The notes below the pieces were generated by a model that saw nothing but the letters and a program-made list of their open reading frames with translations, did not search any database and was not told where the DNA came from. Shown here in pieces: positions 26,399 to 34,776 of a DNA stretch of 64,000 nucleotides. Location: NCBI GenBank assembly GCA_965276765.1, contig OZ255627.1, positions 3,224,001 through 3,288,000 on the forward strand. Direction: 5' to 3'. This DNA comes from G965276765 sp965276765. Its GTDB lineage: Bacteria > Actinomycetota > Acidimicrobiia > Acidimicrobiales > Palsa-688. Position 1 is the first letter of the stretch; every line of letters begins with the position of its first letter. The position numbers were made by a program, and so were the translations under genes.

Positions 26399-27448
26399 TC
26401 ACGTCCTAGCGGCCGACTCGACCGGCGTGCGGTCGGCCAGGCCGGCGATGCCGGCGAGCAACTCGAAGCTGTGCAGGCGCGCCGCATGGTCGTAGACGTT
26501 GGTCGTGATCATGATCTCGTCGGCTTGGGTCGCGGCGATCAGGGAGTCGAGTTGCTCGGTCACCTTCGCCGGGTCGCCGACGACATGTGAGCCCGTCGAC
26601 TGCTCCACGATGTGGCGCTCGCTCGGTGTGTAGGTGTGGCCGGCCGCCTCCTGGGGCGAGGGGAGCGGGCCGGGACGTCCCGACCGGAGCCTGAGCATGG
26701 ACAGCTGGGACGAGCCGTGGAGCCAGAGGGCCTCCTCGTCGGTGTCGGCGCAGATCGCGGCCACGCCGACCAGGGCGTGGGGCTCGGCCAGCTCGGGCGA
26801 TGGGCGAAACATCGAGCGGTACAGCTCGAGGGCCGGCAGCGTGTTGGCCGGGCTGAAATGATGAGCGAAGGCGAAGGGGAGGCCGAGCAGCGCCGCTACC
26901 TGGGCGCTGTAGCCGCTCGAACCGAGCAGCCAGATGTCCGGCCTTGTCGCGCCGGCGGGAAGGGCGCGAATGCGCTGGAAGGGATGCTCATCGGGGAAGG
27001 CGTTGTCGAAGAAGGCGATGAGCTGGCCGAGCTGGTCGGGGAAGTCGTCACCCGACGATCCGGTGGCGTTGCGCCGCAGCGCCGCCGCCGTCACCTGGTC
27101 GCTTCCCGGCGCCCTCCCGAGACCGAGGTCGATGCGGCCGGGGTGAAGCGCCTCGAGCATTCCAAACTGCTCGACGACGACGAGCGGGGCATGGTTGGGG
27201 AGCATCACGCCTCCCGAGCCGAGCCGGATGTGCTCCGTGGCCGCACCGATGTGGGCGAGGAGCACCGCAGGAGCCGAGCTGGCGATGCCCGGCATGTTGT
27301 GATGCTCGGCGACCCAGTAGCGGAGATAGCCCCACGACTCTGCCCTCGTGGCCACCTCGGTGGTCCTTCGGAGCGCCTCGGCGCCCGTGGCGCCGTCGGG
27401 GACCGGGGCGAGATCGAGGATGGAGACGGGAAGGCGGCGTTGCAGCAT
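26399..27448 (-). CDS. Luciferase-like (LLM) flavin monooxygenase
   Basis: The product has 349 residues with the LLM group pattern SILDLAPVPDGATGAEALRRT, WVAEHHNMPGIASSAPAVLLAHIGAATEHIRLGSGGVMLPNHAPLVVVEQFG, IDLGLGRAPGSD and DIWLLGSSGYSAQVAA. The EHHN motif and the VVGDPAKVTEQLD C-terminus match the MsnO8/YvbT-like FMN-dependent subfamily rather than the F420 one. The substrate is unknown. TACGTT precedes a GTG directly before ATG 27448, so the true start may be GTG 27451. Confidence 0.88.
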   Translation of the reverse strand: MLQRRLPVSILDLAPVPDGATGAEALRRTTEVATRAESWGYLRYWVAEHHNMPGIASSAPAVLLAHIGAATEHIRLGSGGVMLPNHAPLVVVEQFGMLEALHPGRIDLGLGRAPGSDQVTAAALRRNATGSSGDDFPDQLGQLIAFFDNAFPDEHPFQRIRALPAGATRPDIWLLGSSGYSAQVAALLGLPFAFAHHFSPANTLPALELYRSMFRPSPELAEPHALVGVAAICADTDEEALWLHGSSQLSMLRLRSGRPGPLPSPQEAAGHTYTPSERHIVEQSTGSHVVGDPAKVTEQLDSLIAATQADEIMITTNVYDHAARLHSFELLAGIAGLADRTPVESAART

Positions 27449-27573
27449 CACGGTGCAACGTATCGCCGTGCCGGCGGATCGCGTCCCGTCAACCCCATGC
27501 GGCGAGAGGCGCACGCGGCCGCGGGGATGCCAGGATGGCCCGCAGTCCGAAGCACGAGACATGGAGGATCCGC

Positions 27574-28317
27574 GTGTACGACACGATGCTGGCAGAGACC
27601 ATCACGCTTACCGGTCATGACGCCGACGAGATCGAGGCCTACACGGCCAGGCCGCTCGATGCCGGCCCACGGGGCGGCGTGGTGGTCATCCATCACATGC
27701 CCGGCTACGACGGTGCGTCCAAGGAGATCGTCAGGCGGTTCGCCGCCAGCGGCTACAACGCCATCTGTCCCAACCTCCACCACCGCGAGGCACCGGGTGC
27801 GAGCCCCGACGACGCGGCCGCCGCCAGCCGGGCGGCGGGCGGCGTGCCCGACGAGCGCCTCGTCGGCGACGTGGACGCCGCGACCGGTTGGCTCAAGGGG
27901 CTCACGTCGTCCAACGGCAAGGTGGGCACGATCGGGTACTGCTCGGGGGGACGCCAGTCCTTCCTTGCCGCCTGCCGACTGCCGATCGACGCCGCCGTCG
28001 ACTGCTACGGCGCCTTCGTCGTGGGTGAGGCCCCGGCCGCCCTCGGGGTCAAGATGGGACCCATCATCGACCTGGCCGATGGCATCTCGTGTCCCATCCT
28101 CGGCCTGTTCGGCGCCGATGACCAGCACCCGTCGCCCGACGACGTCAAGGAGATCGACGCCCGCCTGAACGAGCTGGGCAAGGCCCACGAGTTTCACAGC
28201 TACGAGGGCGCGGGCCACTCCTTTTTCAGCGTCGACCGCCCGAGCTACCGGGTCGAGGCGGCCAACGAGGGATGGGAGAGAATCTGGGAGTTCTACGGCC
28301 GTCTGCTTGCGGCCTGA
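27574..28317 (+). CDS. Dienelactone hydrolase family protein
   Basis: The product has 247 residues with the alpha/beta-hydrolase triad of the DLH family: nucleophile Cys in IGYCSGGRQS, Asp in FGADDQHPSPDD and His in GAGHSFFSVDR. Such enzymes open lactone rings in aromatic catabolism, but actinobacterial copies are often uncharacterised esterases. GTG 27574 is preferred, with GGAGG 8 nt upstream; an in-frame ATG at 27535 overlaps a shared 18-bp upstream element. A DUF6295 gene follows after 13 nt. Confidence 0.88.
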   Translation: MYDTMLAETITLTGHDADEIEAYTARPLDAGPRGGVVVIHHMPGYDGASKEIVRRFAASGYNAICPNLHHREAPGASPDDAAAASRAAGGVPDERLVGDVDAATGWLKGLTSSNGKVGTIGYCSGGRQSFLAACRLPIDAAVDCYGAFVVGEAPAALGVKMGPIIDLADGISCPILGLFGADDQHPSPDDVKEIDARLNELGKAHEFHSYEGAGHSFFSVDRPSYRVEAANEGWERIWEFYGRLLAA

Positions 28318-28330
28318 GAGGCGAAGCCAC

Positions 28331-28588
28331 ATGTGTACCTACCAAACCGAGCAGATCGATGTCACCGGCAGCGGCAAGGGTCGGGAGGGCTGGTTCGCCC
28401 TCGAACGGGCCATGGTCTACTTCGACCATCCCGTTCACGCCGCCGCCGAGCACACGCTCAACATCGACTTCATGAACCCGTCCCGTGGCCCATCGGCTCG
28501 TGTTGCGGTGGAGTTGACGGCGGAGTCGGCCCGGGCCCTGGCCGAGGCCATCACCACGTCGCTCGCCTCCGCACCAGGTCCCCACTGA
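28331..28588 (+). CDS. DUF6295 small protein
   Basis: The product has 85 residues beginning MCTYQTEQIDVTGSGKGREG and containing YFDHPVHAAAEHTLNIDFMNP, the conserved block of DUF6295 as I recall it. The single Cys at position 2 and the three His are the only candidate functional residues. It is cytosolic and has no signal. It forms a likely operon with the dienelactone hydrolase gene upstream. Function unknown. Confidence 0.8.
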   Translation: MCTYQTEQIDVTGSGKGREGWFALERAMVYFDHPVHAAAEHTLNIDFMNPSRGPSARVAVELTAESARALAEAITTSLASAPGPH

Positions 28589-28618
28589 CAGAAGGAAAAA
28601 ACCGGGCACCCCAGTAGG

Positions 28619-28630
28619 TGCCATATGCAA
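28619..28630. promoter_or_regulatory. Candidate MarR operator
   Basis: TGCCATATGCAA is a near-palindrome of the TTGCATATGCAA type, located 10 nt before the marR start and just after a GGCACC/GGTGCC hairpin (28605-28622). Autoregulation is plausible, but the evidence is positional. Confidence 0.3.
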
Positions 28631-28640
28631 CAATGTCCCT

Positions 28641-29189
28641 ATGACACCGTTGGGGGCAGGTCGGTCTGCCGCAGCAGCCCGGTCGACTGCATCGTCCGGG
28701 TTACCTGGTGCTGCCCCCACGCCCGGTGACCTCGACAACGATCTCGTCGACGCCTTCATCGCCGCCAGCCGGGCCCTCGTGGCGGTGGCGGCGAGGAGCC
28801 TGGCGGACATCGGCGAGGAGGTGACCCTGCCCCAGTACCGGGCCCTCGTCGTGTTGCACTCCAAGGGTTCGCAGCGTGCTGCCGACCTCGCCGTCGAGCT
28901 CGGGGTCAACCGCTCGACCGCCAGCCGGATGATCGAGCGGCTCGTCCGAAAGGGCCTGGTGCACCGGGCGAGGACCGCCGCCGACCGGCGGACGCTGCGG
29001 GTCGCGATCACGGGCGCAGGCCGCCGGGTCGTCGCCGAGGTGACGGAGCGGCGCCGGGTGGAGGTGGCCAGGATCCTCGCCCAGATGCCGACCGGGGGGC
29101 GCAAGCCGCTCGCCGATGCGCTGCGGGCCTTCGCCACGGCCGCCGGCGAGGTTCCCGAGCAGGACTGGGCCCTGGGGTGGGACGAATGA
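28641..29189 (+). CDS. MarR family regulator coupled to a ClC channel gene
   Basis: The product has 182 residues. The wHTH covers about 65-120: LPQYRALVVLHSKGSQRAADLAVELGVNRSTASRM would be its scaffold, then RTAADRRTLRVAITGAGR as wing. The first 30 residues are Ala/Gly-rich and probably disordered. Its stop overlaps the start of the ClC gene (ATGA), an uncommon pairing that suggests the regulator controls chloride or acid-stress transport. Confidence 0.87.
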   Translation: MTPLGAGRSAAAARSTASSGLPGAAPTPGDLDNDLVDAFIAASRALVAVAARSLADIGEEVTLPQYRALVVLHSKGSQRAADLAVELGVNRSTASRMIERLVRKGLVHRARTAADRRTLRVAITGAGRRVVAEVTERRRVEVARILAQMPTGGRKPLADALRAFATAAGEVPEQDWALGWDE

Positions 29190-31306
29190 GGACGATGCAA
29201 CCGGCCACGTTGGTCGGCCGGCGGGCGGCGGGTCGGGCCCTCTCCGGGCTGCGCTCCGCCCCCTACCTGCGCAAGTGGCTCGTCCTCGGCACGCTGATCG
29301 GGGTCGTCGCCGGGTGTGGGGCCGTCGTGTTCTACGACGGGCTCAGGGCTGCGACCCATCTCCTGCTCACCGACGTCGGCGGGTTTACGCCGGCCGGCAC
29401 GATCGGTGAGGGCGGTGCCCACGCCGCCAGCGGGTTTTCTCGCCCATGGGCCATCCCGCTCGTCGTCGCAGGGGGCGGTCTCGTCGCCGGGCTGCTGGTC
29501 TTCGGCCTGGCCCCCGAGGCGGAGGGGCATGGCACCGACGCCGCTATCCACGCCGTGCACGCCAACCCCAAGGGTGTCAGGCCGAGGGTGATCCTCATCA
29601 AGCTCGTCGCCAGCGCCGTCACCATCGGCTCGGGAGGGTCCGGAGGTAGGGAGGGCCCCACCGCCCAGATCTCCTCGGGGTTCGGGTCCGTCCTCGCCCG
29701 CACACTCAACCTGACGCCATCGGACTCCCGCATCTGTGTCAGCGCCGGGATCGCTTCTGGCATCGGTGCCATCTTCGGCGCCCCGCTCGGGGGCGCTGTC
29801 CTCGGCGCCGAGTTGCTCTACGTCGACGACTTCGAGGTCGAGGCGCTCATCCCCAGCCTGGTGGCGACCGTCGTCGCCTACGCCATCTTCGGGGCCGTGT
29901 CGGGCAGCTTCACGCCGATCTTCGGCTACCACGATCTGGTCCGCATCGACCACGCCTGGGAGCTGGCCCTCTTCGTGATCGTCGGGCTCTTCTGCGGACT
30001 CGTCGGCAAGCTCTACACGGTCGTGTTCTACGGCTTGACCGACCGGTTCAAGACCCTGCCGATCCCGCGGGGCGTCAAGCCGGCCGTCGCCGGCCTGTTC
30101 GTCGGGCTGATCGGGTTGGCCGTGCCCGGCGTGCTCGGCACCGGCTATGGGCAGTTGCAGGAGGAGCTCAACCTGCACCATCTCCTCACCATGCCGCTGT
30201 GGGTCGTGCTCATCGTCCCTTTCGGCAAGCTGGTCGCCACCGGGCTGAGCATCGGCTCCGGAGGCTCGGGCGGGATCTTCGGACCGGGGTTGGTAATCGG
30301 TGGTGCGACAGGAGCGGCGCTGTGGCGGGTGCTGCATATCATCTTCGGCCTCGACCCCCATCTGCACGTGGCGTTCGTGATCGTCGGTATGGCCGCCTGC
30401 TTCGGTGCCATCTCCCATGCGCCGCTCGCCGTGATGCTGATGGTGGCGGAGATGACCGGCAGCCTGGCGTTGCTCGCCCCCGCCATCATCGCCGTCGCCT
30501 TCGCCGCCCTCGTGGTCGGCGATACCACGATCTACCGGAGCCAGCTCCGCCGCCGGTCGGACTCCCCGGCCCACCGGTTCGGCTTCGGGCTCCCGGCCCC
30601 TGCGGCGGTACCCGTCACGAAGATCATGGCGGTGCCGCGCCTCGTGTTCCCCGCGCTCACCTCCGGACGAGACGCCCTGCGCCAGCTCCGAAGCGCCGGC
30701 CTCGCCGGGGCCCCCGTGGTCAACACCGAGGGCGCGTTCATCGGGTCGATCCAGGCGGCAACCCTCGGGGATGGCACCGACAAGGCGTCGGCGTCAGCGG
30801 TTGGCCTCCTCGCCGATGTCGAGGCGATGACCCTGCCGGTCGAAGCCGGGCTCGATGCCGCCATCGATGCCTTGCCGGCGAGCCGCGGAGGCTGGGTCCC
30901 CGTGCTCGATGACGACATGAAGGTCGTCGGCATCCTCTCCGCGCCCGACCTGGTCGAGGGATGGCGGGACACCATGGCCCAGTCGGTGCACCGGCTGGCG
31001 GGGGCGGCCGCCAACACCGTCGTGGTCGAGGTCACGATCGAACCGGGATCGGAGGCGGCCGATGTCGTCATCGCCGACCTCGGGCTGCCCCTTACGGCCG
31101 TGGTCGTTTCCGCCCTGCGCGACGGTGCCTTCATGTTCCCTGACACGAGCCAGCGGCTGCGGGCCGGCGACACGGTCACCGTGCTCGCTCGTCCCGGCGA
31201 CGAGGTGGCGGTCAGGAGCCGGTTCGTGCTGGGAGACGCGGTGGGCGGCCACCCGTCGAACCCGGATCGGCCAGCCCAGGACCTGGCGCCGCCTTCAGGG
31301 GCCTGA
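29186..31306 (+). CDS. ClC-type chloride channel/antiporter with C-terminal regulatory domains
   Basis: The product has 706 residues. The ClC core (about 1-430) holds the selectivity motifs GSGGSGGREGP (with the gating Glu) and GSGGSGGIFGPGL, and IGAIFGAPLGGAVLGAELLY. It is followed by a CBS pair (about 470-600: LRSAGLAGAPVVNTEGAFIGSI and GGWVPVLDDDMKVVGILSAPDL) and a TrkA-C/RCK_C-like end (TIEPGSEAADVVIADL, LRAGDTVTVLARPGDEV). The end domains would sense nucleotides or ligands. The Tyr of the inner gate was not located. Start ATG 29186 is coupled to the MarR gene. Confidence 0.9.
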   Translation: MRTMQPATLVGRRAAGRALSGLRSAPYLRKWLVLGTLIGVVAGCGAVVFYDGLRAATHLLLTDVGGFTPAGTIGEGGAHAASGFSRPWAIPLVVAGGGLVAGLLVFGLAPEAEGHGTDAAIHAVHANPKGVRPRVILIKLVASAVTIGSGGSGGREGPTAQISSGFGSVLARTLNLTPSDSRICVSAGIASGIGAIFGAPLGGAVLGAELLYVDDFEVEALIPSLVATVVAYAIFGAVSGSFTPIFGYHDLVRIDHAWELALFVIVGLFCGLVGKLYTVVFYGLTDRFKTLPIPRGVKPAVAGLFVGLIGLAVPGVLGTGYGQLQEELNLHHLLTMPLWVVLIVPFGKLVATGLSIGSGGSGGIFGPGLVIGGATGAALWRVLHIIFGLDPHLHVAFVIVGMAACFGAISHAPLAVMLMVAEMTGSLALLAPAIIAVAFAALVVGDTTIYRSQLRRRSDSPAHRFGFGLPAPAAVPVTKIMAVPRLVFPALTSGRDALRQLRSAGLAGAPVVNTEGAFIGSIQAATLGDGTDKASASAVGLLADVEAMTLPVEAGLDAAIDALPASRGGWVPVLDDDMKVVGILSAPDLVEGWRDTMAQSVHRLAGAAANTVVVEVTIEPGSEAADVVIADLGLPLTAVVVSALRDGAFMFPDTSQRLRAGDTVTVLARPGDEVAVRSRFVLGDAVGGHPSNPDRPAQDLAPPSGA

Positions 31307-31330
31307 CGCCGGCCCATTCGCAACCGAATC

Positions 31331-32131
31331 TCAGCGCCTGGTCACGATCTCGGCGTGGAGCACGGTGAAGAAGCCGTCGGGCTTGACGGCCCAGTCCCGC
31401 CAGGCGGCGGCGAGCGATTCGAGCTCGCCACGGTCGCTCAGCCCGTAGGCGACGGCCTGCTCGGCGTAGGCGGAGAGCAGGACCCGGTCGGCCCACAGGC
31501 CACCCCACCATGCTCTGGACTCGGGGTCGGCGAAGGTCCACGTGGAGCTGGTGGTCCGTATGTCGGAGAGTCCGGCCGACTGCGCCCAGCCGAGCAGGTG
31601 GCGCCCGGCATCCGCATCGGCGCCGTTGCGGGCCGTGATCTGGTGGTAGAGCTCGAGCCAGCGGTCGAGGCGGTGATCGGCAGGGGCCCAGGCGAAGGCG
31701 CCGTAGTCGCTGTCGCGGACACCGAGGACGCCGCCGGGGCGCAGGACCCTTGCCATCTCGCGAAGGGCGGCAACCGGGTCGGTGAGGTGCTGGGTGACCT
31801 GGTGGGCGTGGACGACGTCGAAGCTGCCGTCGGCGGCATCGATGGCATACACATCGCCCGTGGCGAACCGGAGGTTCCCGATGACGCGGTCGCGCGCGAG
31901 TGCTGCCGCCTTGGCGACGATCTCGGGTGCCACGTCGATACCGAGGACGATCCCGGGCGCAACGAGCTCGGCCAGATCGGCGCTTATCGTGCCGGGGCCG
32001 CAGCCCACGTCGAGCAGCTGCTGGCCTGGACGGATGGAGTCGAGCAGGTAGGCGGCGGAGTTGGCCGCCGTTCGCCATTCGTGGCTGCGCAGGACCGACT
32101 CGTGGTGACCGTGGGTGTAGGTGTCGCCCAT
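31331..32131 (-). CDS. Class I SAM-dependent methyltransferase (UbiE/MenG-like)
   Basis: The product has 266 residues. SAM motifs are LLDVGCGPGTISADLAELV (near 40-58), VLGIDVAPEIV and FDVVHAHQVTQHLTDPVAALREMARVLRPGGVLGVRD. The substrate class is undefined; related actinobacterial proteins are annotated as generic methyltransferases. ATG 32131 (MGDTYTHGHHESV) is chosen by homology, and CACCAT lies 6 nt upstream. It is divergent from cobQ. Confidence 0.85.
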   Translation of the reverse strand: MGDTYTHGHHESVLRSHEWRTAANSAAYLLDSIRPGQQLLDVGCGPGTISADLAELVAPGIVLGIDVAPEIVAKAAALARDRVIGNLRFATGDVYAIDAADGSFDVVHAHQVTQHLTDPVAALREMARVLRPGGVLGVRDSDYGAFAWAPADHRLDRWLELYHQITARNGADADAGRHLLGWAQSAGLSDIRTTSSTWTFADPESRAWWGGLWADRVLLSAYAEQAVAYGLSDRGELESLAAAWRDWAVKPDGFFTVLHAEIVTRR

Positions 32132-32211
32132 GCCTCCATGGTGGCAGGCGATGGTGGCAGGCGATGATCGCAGGAGGCGCCGGCGGCGGCGTCGCCTACG
32201 CTTGGCCGCCC

Positions 32212-33759
32212 ATGAAGGGCGGCCTGATGGTGTGTGGCACATCGAGCGATGTGGGGAAGACCCACATCGTCTCCGGCCTGTGTCGCTCGCTCGCTCGGCG
32301 CGGCATCAGCGTGGCTCCATTCAAGGCGCAGAACATGGCGCTCAACTCGTACGTGACGCCGAGTGGTCACGAGATCGGCAGAGCCCAGGCCGTGCAGGCC
32401 CTTGCTGCCGGTATCCCACCCGAGCCGGCGATGAACCCCATCCTCCTAAAGCCCACGAGCGAGAAGACCAGCCAGGTCGTGGTCCTGGGCCGACCCATGG
32501 GCCATCTCAGCGCCCTCGAGTACCACCACCGCAAACAGGAGCTGCTCGACACCGTCATCGACGCCCTGGCCGGCCTCCGCCGTCGCTTTGACGTCGTCGT
32601 GCTCGAGGGGGCGGGAAGCCCTGCCGAGATCAACCTTCTTCGTGACGACATCGTGAACCTGCGCATCGCTCACGAGGCCAGGCTGCCCGCCATCGTGGTG
32701 GGCGACATCGACAGGGGCGGGGTGTTCGCCGCCCTCTTCGGGACCGTCGAGCTGCTCCCCGACCACTACCGGTCGTTGGTTCGCGGCTTCGTGATCAACA
32801 AGTTCCGAGGCGATCCGGCCCTCCTCGGTGACGGGATGGACCAATTGCAGCATCGCTGTGGCGTGCCGACCCTCGGCGTCATCCCGTTCGCGCCCGATTT
32901 GGCCCTCGAGGCCGAGGACTCCCTTGCGCTCGAAGGGCTCAGGCCGCAGGCGGACCGCGAGCCGATCGCCGACTCCTTGGACATCGTGCTGATCCGCCTC
33001 CCGAGGATGTCCAACTTCACCGACGTCGACGCCATCGGAGTCGAGCCGGGCGTATCGATCCGGTTGGTGGATCGAGCCTCGGCGCTTGGCGCGCCGGACC
33101 TGATCGTCCTCCCCGGGACGAAGGCGACCGTCGACGACTTCGAATGGCTCCTGAGCAGAAAGCTCGACGTCGCCATAGGCGCGGCTCGCGAGCGGGGCTC
33201 AGTCGTCCTCGGAATATGCGGTGGCTATCAGATGCTGGGCCGACGCATACGCGACACGGTCGAATCGGGACGCGGCGACATCGATGGGCTCGGCTGGATC
33301 GACGTGGACACGACGTTTCTCGCGGACAAGGTGACGAGGCGCCGCTGCGGACGGGCCTTCGGCCAGCGGGTTGCCGGCTATGAGATCCACCATGGTCGTA
33401 CCGTCCTGCGCCCCGGCGCCACCGCCTGGCTCGAGTTCGACGACGAGCATGGAAGGGGGCCGGGTGGAGCCGCCAGCTCGGACGGCTCCGTGCTCGGCAC
33501 CGGCTTGCACGGTCTCTTCGACGAGGACGGATTCAGGGGCGCGTTCCTCGGTCACGTCGCGGACCTTCGTCGCAAGCGGTTCGTGCCCGCCGGCGTCGAT
33601 TTCGCGGCGGCCCGTGAGGCCCAACTCGATCGGTTGGCCGATCTCGTCGAATCCAACGTCGACACGGCGGCGATCGACCGCATCATCTCCGACGGCGTCG
33701 GGTCGGCTGGCGTCGGGTCGGCTGGCGTCGGGCCGGTCCAAGCGGGTGGGGGGTGTTGA
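32212..33759 (+). CDS. cobQ: Adenosylcobyric acid synthase (glutamine-hydrolysing)
   Basis: The product has 515 residues. The synthetase half has LMVCGTSSDVGKTHIVSGLCRSL (P-loop), FKAQNMALNSYVTPSGHEIGRAQ and VVLEGAGSPAEINL; the amidotransferase half has VVLGICGGYQMLG with the nucleophile Cys near 333. It amidates four carboxylates of adenosylcobyrinate diamide. ATG 32212 lies 9 nt after TACGCT, so the leader is very short. The 3' end carries two and a half in-frame copies of a 15-bp repeat (33694-33735, VGSAG) that probably adds a floppy tail. Confidence 0.93.
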   Translation: MKGGLMVCGTSSDVGKTHIVSGLCRSLARRGISVAPFKAQNMALNSYVTPSGHEIGRAQAVQALAAGIPPEPAMNPILLKPTSEKTSQVVVLGRPMGHLSALEYHHRKQELLDTVIDALAGLRRRFDVVVLEGAGSPAEINLLRDDIVNLRIAHEARLPAIVVGDIDRGGVFAALFGTVELLPDHYRSLVRGFVINKFRGDPALLGDGMDQLQHRCGVPTLGVIPFAPDLALEAEDSLALEGLRPQADREPIADSLDIVLIRLPRMSNFTDVDAIGVEPGVSIRLVDRASALGAPDLIVLPGTKATVDDFEWLLSRKLDVAIGAARERGSVVLGICGGYQMLGRRIRDTVESGRGDIDGLGWIDVDTTFLADKVTRRRCGRAFGQRVAGYEIHHGRTVLRPGATAWLEFDDEHGRGPGGAASSDGSVLGTGLHGLFDEDGFRGAFLGHVADLRRKRFVPAGVDFAAAREAQLDRLADLVESNVDTAAIDRIISDGVGSAGVGSAGVGPVQAGGGC

Positions 33760-33785
33760 GCGGGTGGCAGGTGCGGTGCCGGCGC

Positions 33786-34718
33786 TCACTCCGACGCCGT
33801 AGCCGTCAGCTCGATCTGCACCTCGGAGGTGACCATGCGCCTCAGGTCTCTGGCCCCCCTCTCGGCCATCTCGGTGGCGAGCGGGACGTCGCCTTCCACC
33901 GGATACAGGAGGCCGACGAGCGATCCCGTGTGGCCGATGACGACGCCGGCGGCACCGAGCCGCTTGCGGTGATCCGAGACCGGCCCGAAGAGCTGGTTGG
34001 GGACGTATCGTTGGTTCAGTCCGGCCGAACGCGTGGCCGCCTCGGCCAGCAGGGCGTGGTCTCTTCGATTCGCCGCCTCCTCGAGGACTTCGAGCAACTC
34101 GTCGAATTGGCCGGCGCAGCTGACCTTGTCGGCGAAATCGACGGTATCGGTCACAACGCTCCCCGGGGGAATGGCCATGACGATGAGAAACCGGGGGCGC
34201 CACCCGAAGTTCCGCACCACCGATCCCGTGCGGCGTTCGAACGCCACCAGGTCGTCGTACATGCTCCCATCGGATACTTCGATGCCGGTTGCGACCGTGG
34301 CCAGAAGGCTCGGCTGGACGGGGCGGCCAAGGGCGTCGCCGAACGCCCGTGTCGCGGCCACGATGTCCGCCGTGCTCGACCCCATGCCCTTCCCGATCTG
34401 GAGCTGCGAGCTATGAACGACTCGAACCTCGACCGGCCCGGCTCCGAGCAGGTCCCGCGTCGCGACGACCGCCCGGCACAACTTGGCTCGATGCAGCGGA
34501 TCGGTGCTCCGCGGCCGTGCGTCTTCGAGACGGACGACCGTCTCAGCAGCATCACGCACGGCGAGCCGGACCGAGGATCGCTTCTCTATCGAGCAGGCGA
34601 CATTGAAATGCTCACCCGATGAGAGCATGCCCTGCACGAACTCACCGCAGGTCCCGTGCGCTGTGGCCCTTCCTCTCCTCCACCGAGACGAGCCTTCCGC
34701 CTCTGCGCCGCCCACCAC
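33786..34718 (-). CDS. pduX: GHMP kinase, L-threonine kinase PduX-like
   Basis: The product has 310 residues. It opens with HGTCGEFVQGML, typical of PduX, and has the GHMP ATP loop QIGKGMGSSTADIVAATRAFGDALG near 110-135 and a GVVIGHTGSLVGLLYP C-terminal motif. PduX phosphorylates L-threonine, which after decarboxylation gives the aminopropanol linker joined to cobyric acid. Being convergent with cobQ fits a cobalamin role. Two adjacent GTG codons (34718 and 34715) can start it; TAAGGT lies about 8 nt upstream. Confidence 0.82.
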   Translation of the reverse strand: MVGGAEAEGSSRWRRGRATAHGTCGEFVQGMLSSGEHFNVACSIEKRSSVRLAVRDAAETVVRLEDARPRSTDPLHRAKLCRAVVATRDLLGAGPVEVRVVHSSQLQIGKGMGSSTADIVAATRAFGDALGRPVQPSLLATVATGIEVSDGSMYDDLVAFERRTGSVVRNFGWRPRFLIVMAIPPGSVVTDTVDFADKVSCAGQFDELLEVLEEAANRRDHALLAEAATRSAGLNQRYVPNQLFGPVSDHRKRLGAAGVVIGHTGSLVGLLYPVEGDVPLATEMAERGARDLRRMVTSEVQIELTATASE

Positions 34719-34776
34719 GCCGGCCGACCTTACCGGCCGTTGACGTGAAGCCGACGGTGGGGGGTGCCACGTCGCG

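Noticed and set aside
28605..28622. GGCACC/GGTGCC hairpin as terminator of the DUF6295 gene
   Set aside because: A 6-bp stem without a U-run directly before the marR start is more likely part of a regulatory region or chance.
31900..32211. Upstream extension of the cobQ frame
   Set aside because: The extension overlaps the divergent methyltransferase gene and is not conserved; CobQ begins at MKGGLMVCGTSSDVGKT.
32132..32211. Cobalamin riboswitch before cobQ
   Set aside because: The gap is under 100 bp and lacks the conserved GCCACTG-like box; a -10 lies 9 nt before the start.
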